A DNA stretch of 64,000 nucleotides, from assembly GCF_002019645.1 (NCBI RefSeq), contig NZ_KV917374.1:1019452-1083451 (forward strand), read 5' to 3'. A program made the translations under genes and the position numbers. Positions 63,912 through 64,000 of this stretch are shown piece after piece. This DNA comes from Litchfieldia alkalitelluris. Lineage in GTDB: Bacteria; Bacillota; Bacilli; Bacillales; Bacillaceae_L. The notes beneath the pieces were generated by a model. That model had not been told where the DNA came from and did no database searches. It saw only the letters and a list, made by a program, of their open reading frames with translations. Numbering within the stretch: position 1 is the stretch's first letter; the number at the start of each line of letters is the position of its first letter.

Positions 63912-64000
63912 ATGTTGTTTATGTTTGAAAAACCGTTAGGAATGAGAGATACATTACCTTCGTTATATGAAGCAAAGAAAAGAGTACGTCAGTCAATGAC
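63912..64000 (+). CDS. hisZ: ATP phosphoribosyltransferase regulatory subunit HisZ, partial
   Basis: Only the first 29 codons are inside the window. They read MLFMFEKPLGMRDTLPSLYE, a clear match to HisZ starts (FEKP.GMRDTLP). HisZ is a histidyl-tRNA synthetase-like partner of short-form HisG at the first step of histidine synthesis. SD GGTGGTGG lies 8 bases before ATG 63912. It follows yvoF as in B. subtilis, where it begins the his operon. Confidence 0.93.
   Translation, partial: MLFMFEKPLGMRDTLPSLYEAKKRVRQSM

Overview
The window is chromosomal DNA from a low-GC Gram-positive of the family Bacillaceae. The gene order hpf-secA-prfB-(yvjA-cccB)-ftsE-ftsX...ctpB...minJ...csbA-uvrB-uvrA...yvlABCD...hprK-lgt-yvoD-ppaX-yvoF-hisZ is the backbone known from Bacillus subtilis, read here on the + strand. 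Start sites and Shine-Dalgarno (SD) sequences are typical of Bacillus. The sequence alone does not allow a species to be named.

Region by region: (1) 1-9.5 kb: two HD-GYP (c-di-GMP phosphodiesterase-type) proteins flank hpf, which has an overlapping sigma-B/sigma-H promoter; then secA, prfB with its programmed frameshift, a repeat cluster and a membrane-anchored chemoreceptor. (2) 9.8-15 kb: yvjA, cytochrome c-551, and ftsE-ftsX followed by a coiled-coil/M23 murein hydrolase. (3) 15-30 kb: an accessory block holding a 1569-residue LysM/Ig-like/GH18 cell wall or spore glycosidase, a LysM-CAP protein, a class I ribonucleotide reductase (nrdAB) behind a cobalamin riboswitch, an sn-glycerol-1-phosphate dehydrogenase with a structured leader, and an MFS transporter. 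(4) 30-36 kb: ctpB, minJ, a lone cheW, ppaC. (5) 36.5-42.5 kb: a signalling operon of hybrid kinase, CheR-type methyltransferase and REC-PAS-kinase. (6) 43-53 kb: an NTF2-like protein, prfC, csbA, an MFS gene broken by an in-frame UGA, uvrB-uvrA. (7) 53.6-55 kb: a yybP-ykoY (Mn2+) riboswitch followed by a His/Lys-rich peptide and a Hanks-type kinase. (8) 55-57 kb: a sigma-W-type promoter with palindromic operators in front of yvlABCD. (9) 58-64 kb: a lipoprotein, hprK-lgt-yvoD-ppaX-yvoF, and the start of hisZ.

The intergenic DNA is unusually structured. Two large palindromic modules, called A (~160 bp) and B (~140 bp) here, share a linker and form clusters mostly at the 3' ends of transcription units. 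Further dispersed elements (C and D) also occur. Several gaps carry arrays of a short word repeated at a spacing of exactly or almost exactly 21 bp, with a different word in each gap: TTATCCACG upstream of the nrdAB riboswitch, GCCGNATT near 48.1 kb, GCTAATAA near 63.45 kb, TTTATTTTCGA near 20.7 kb. These phased arrays, and the riboswitch-kinase arrangement, are the least expected content of the window.
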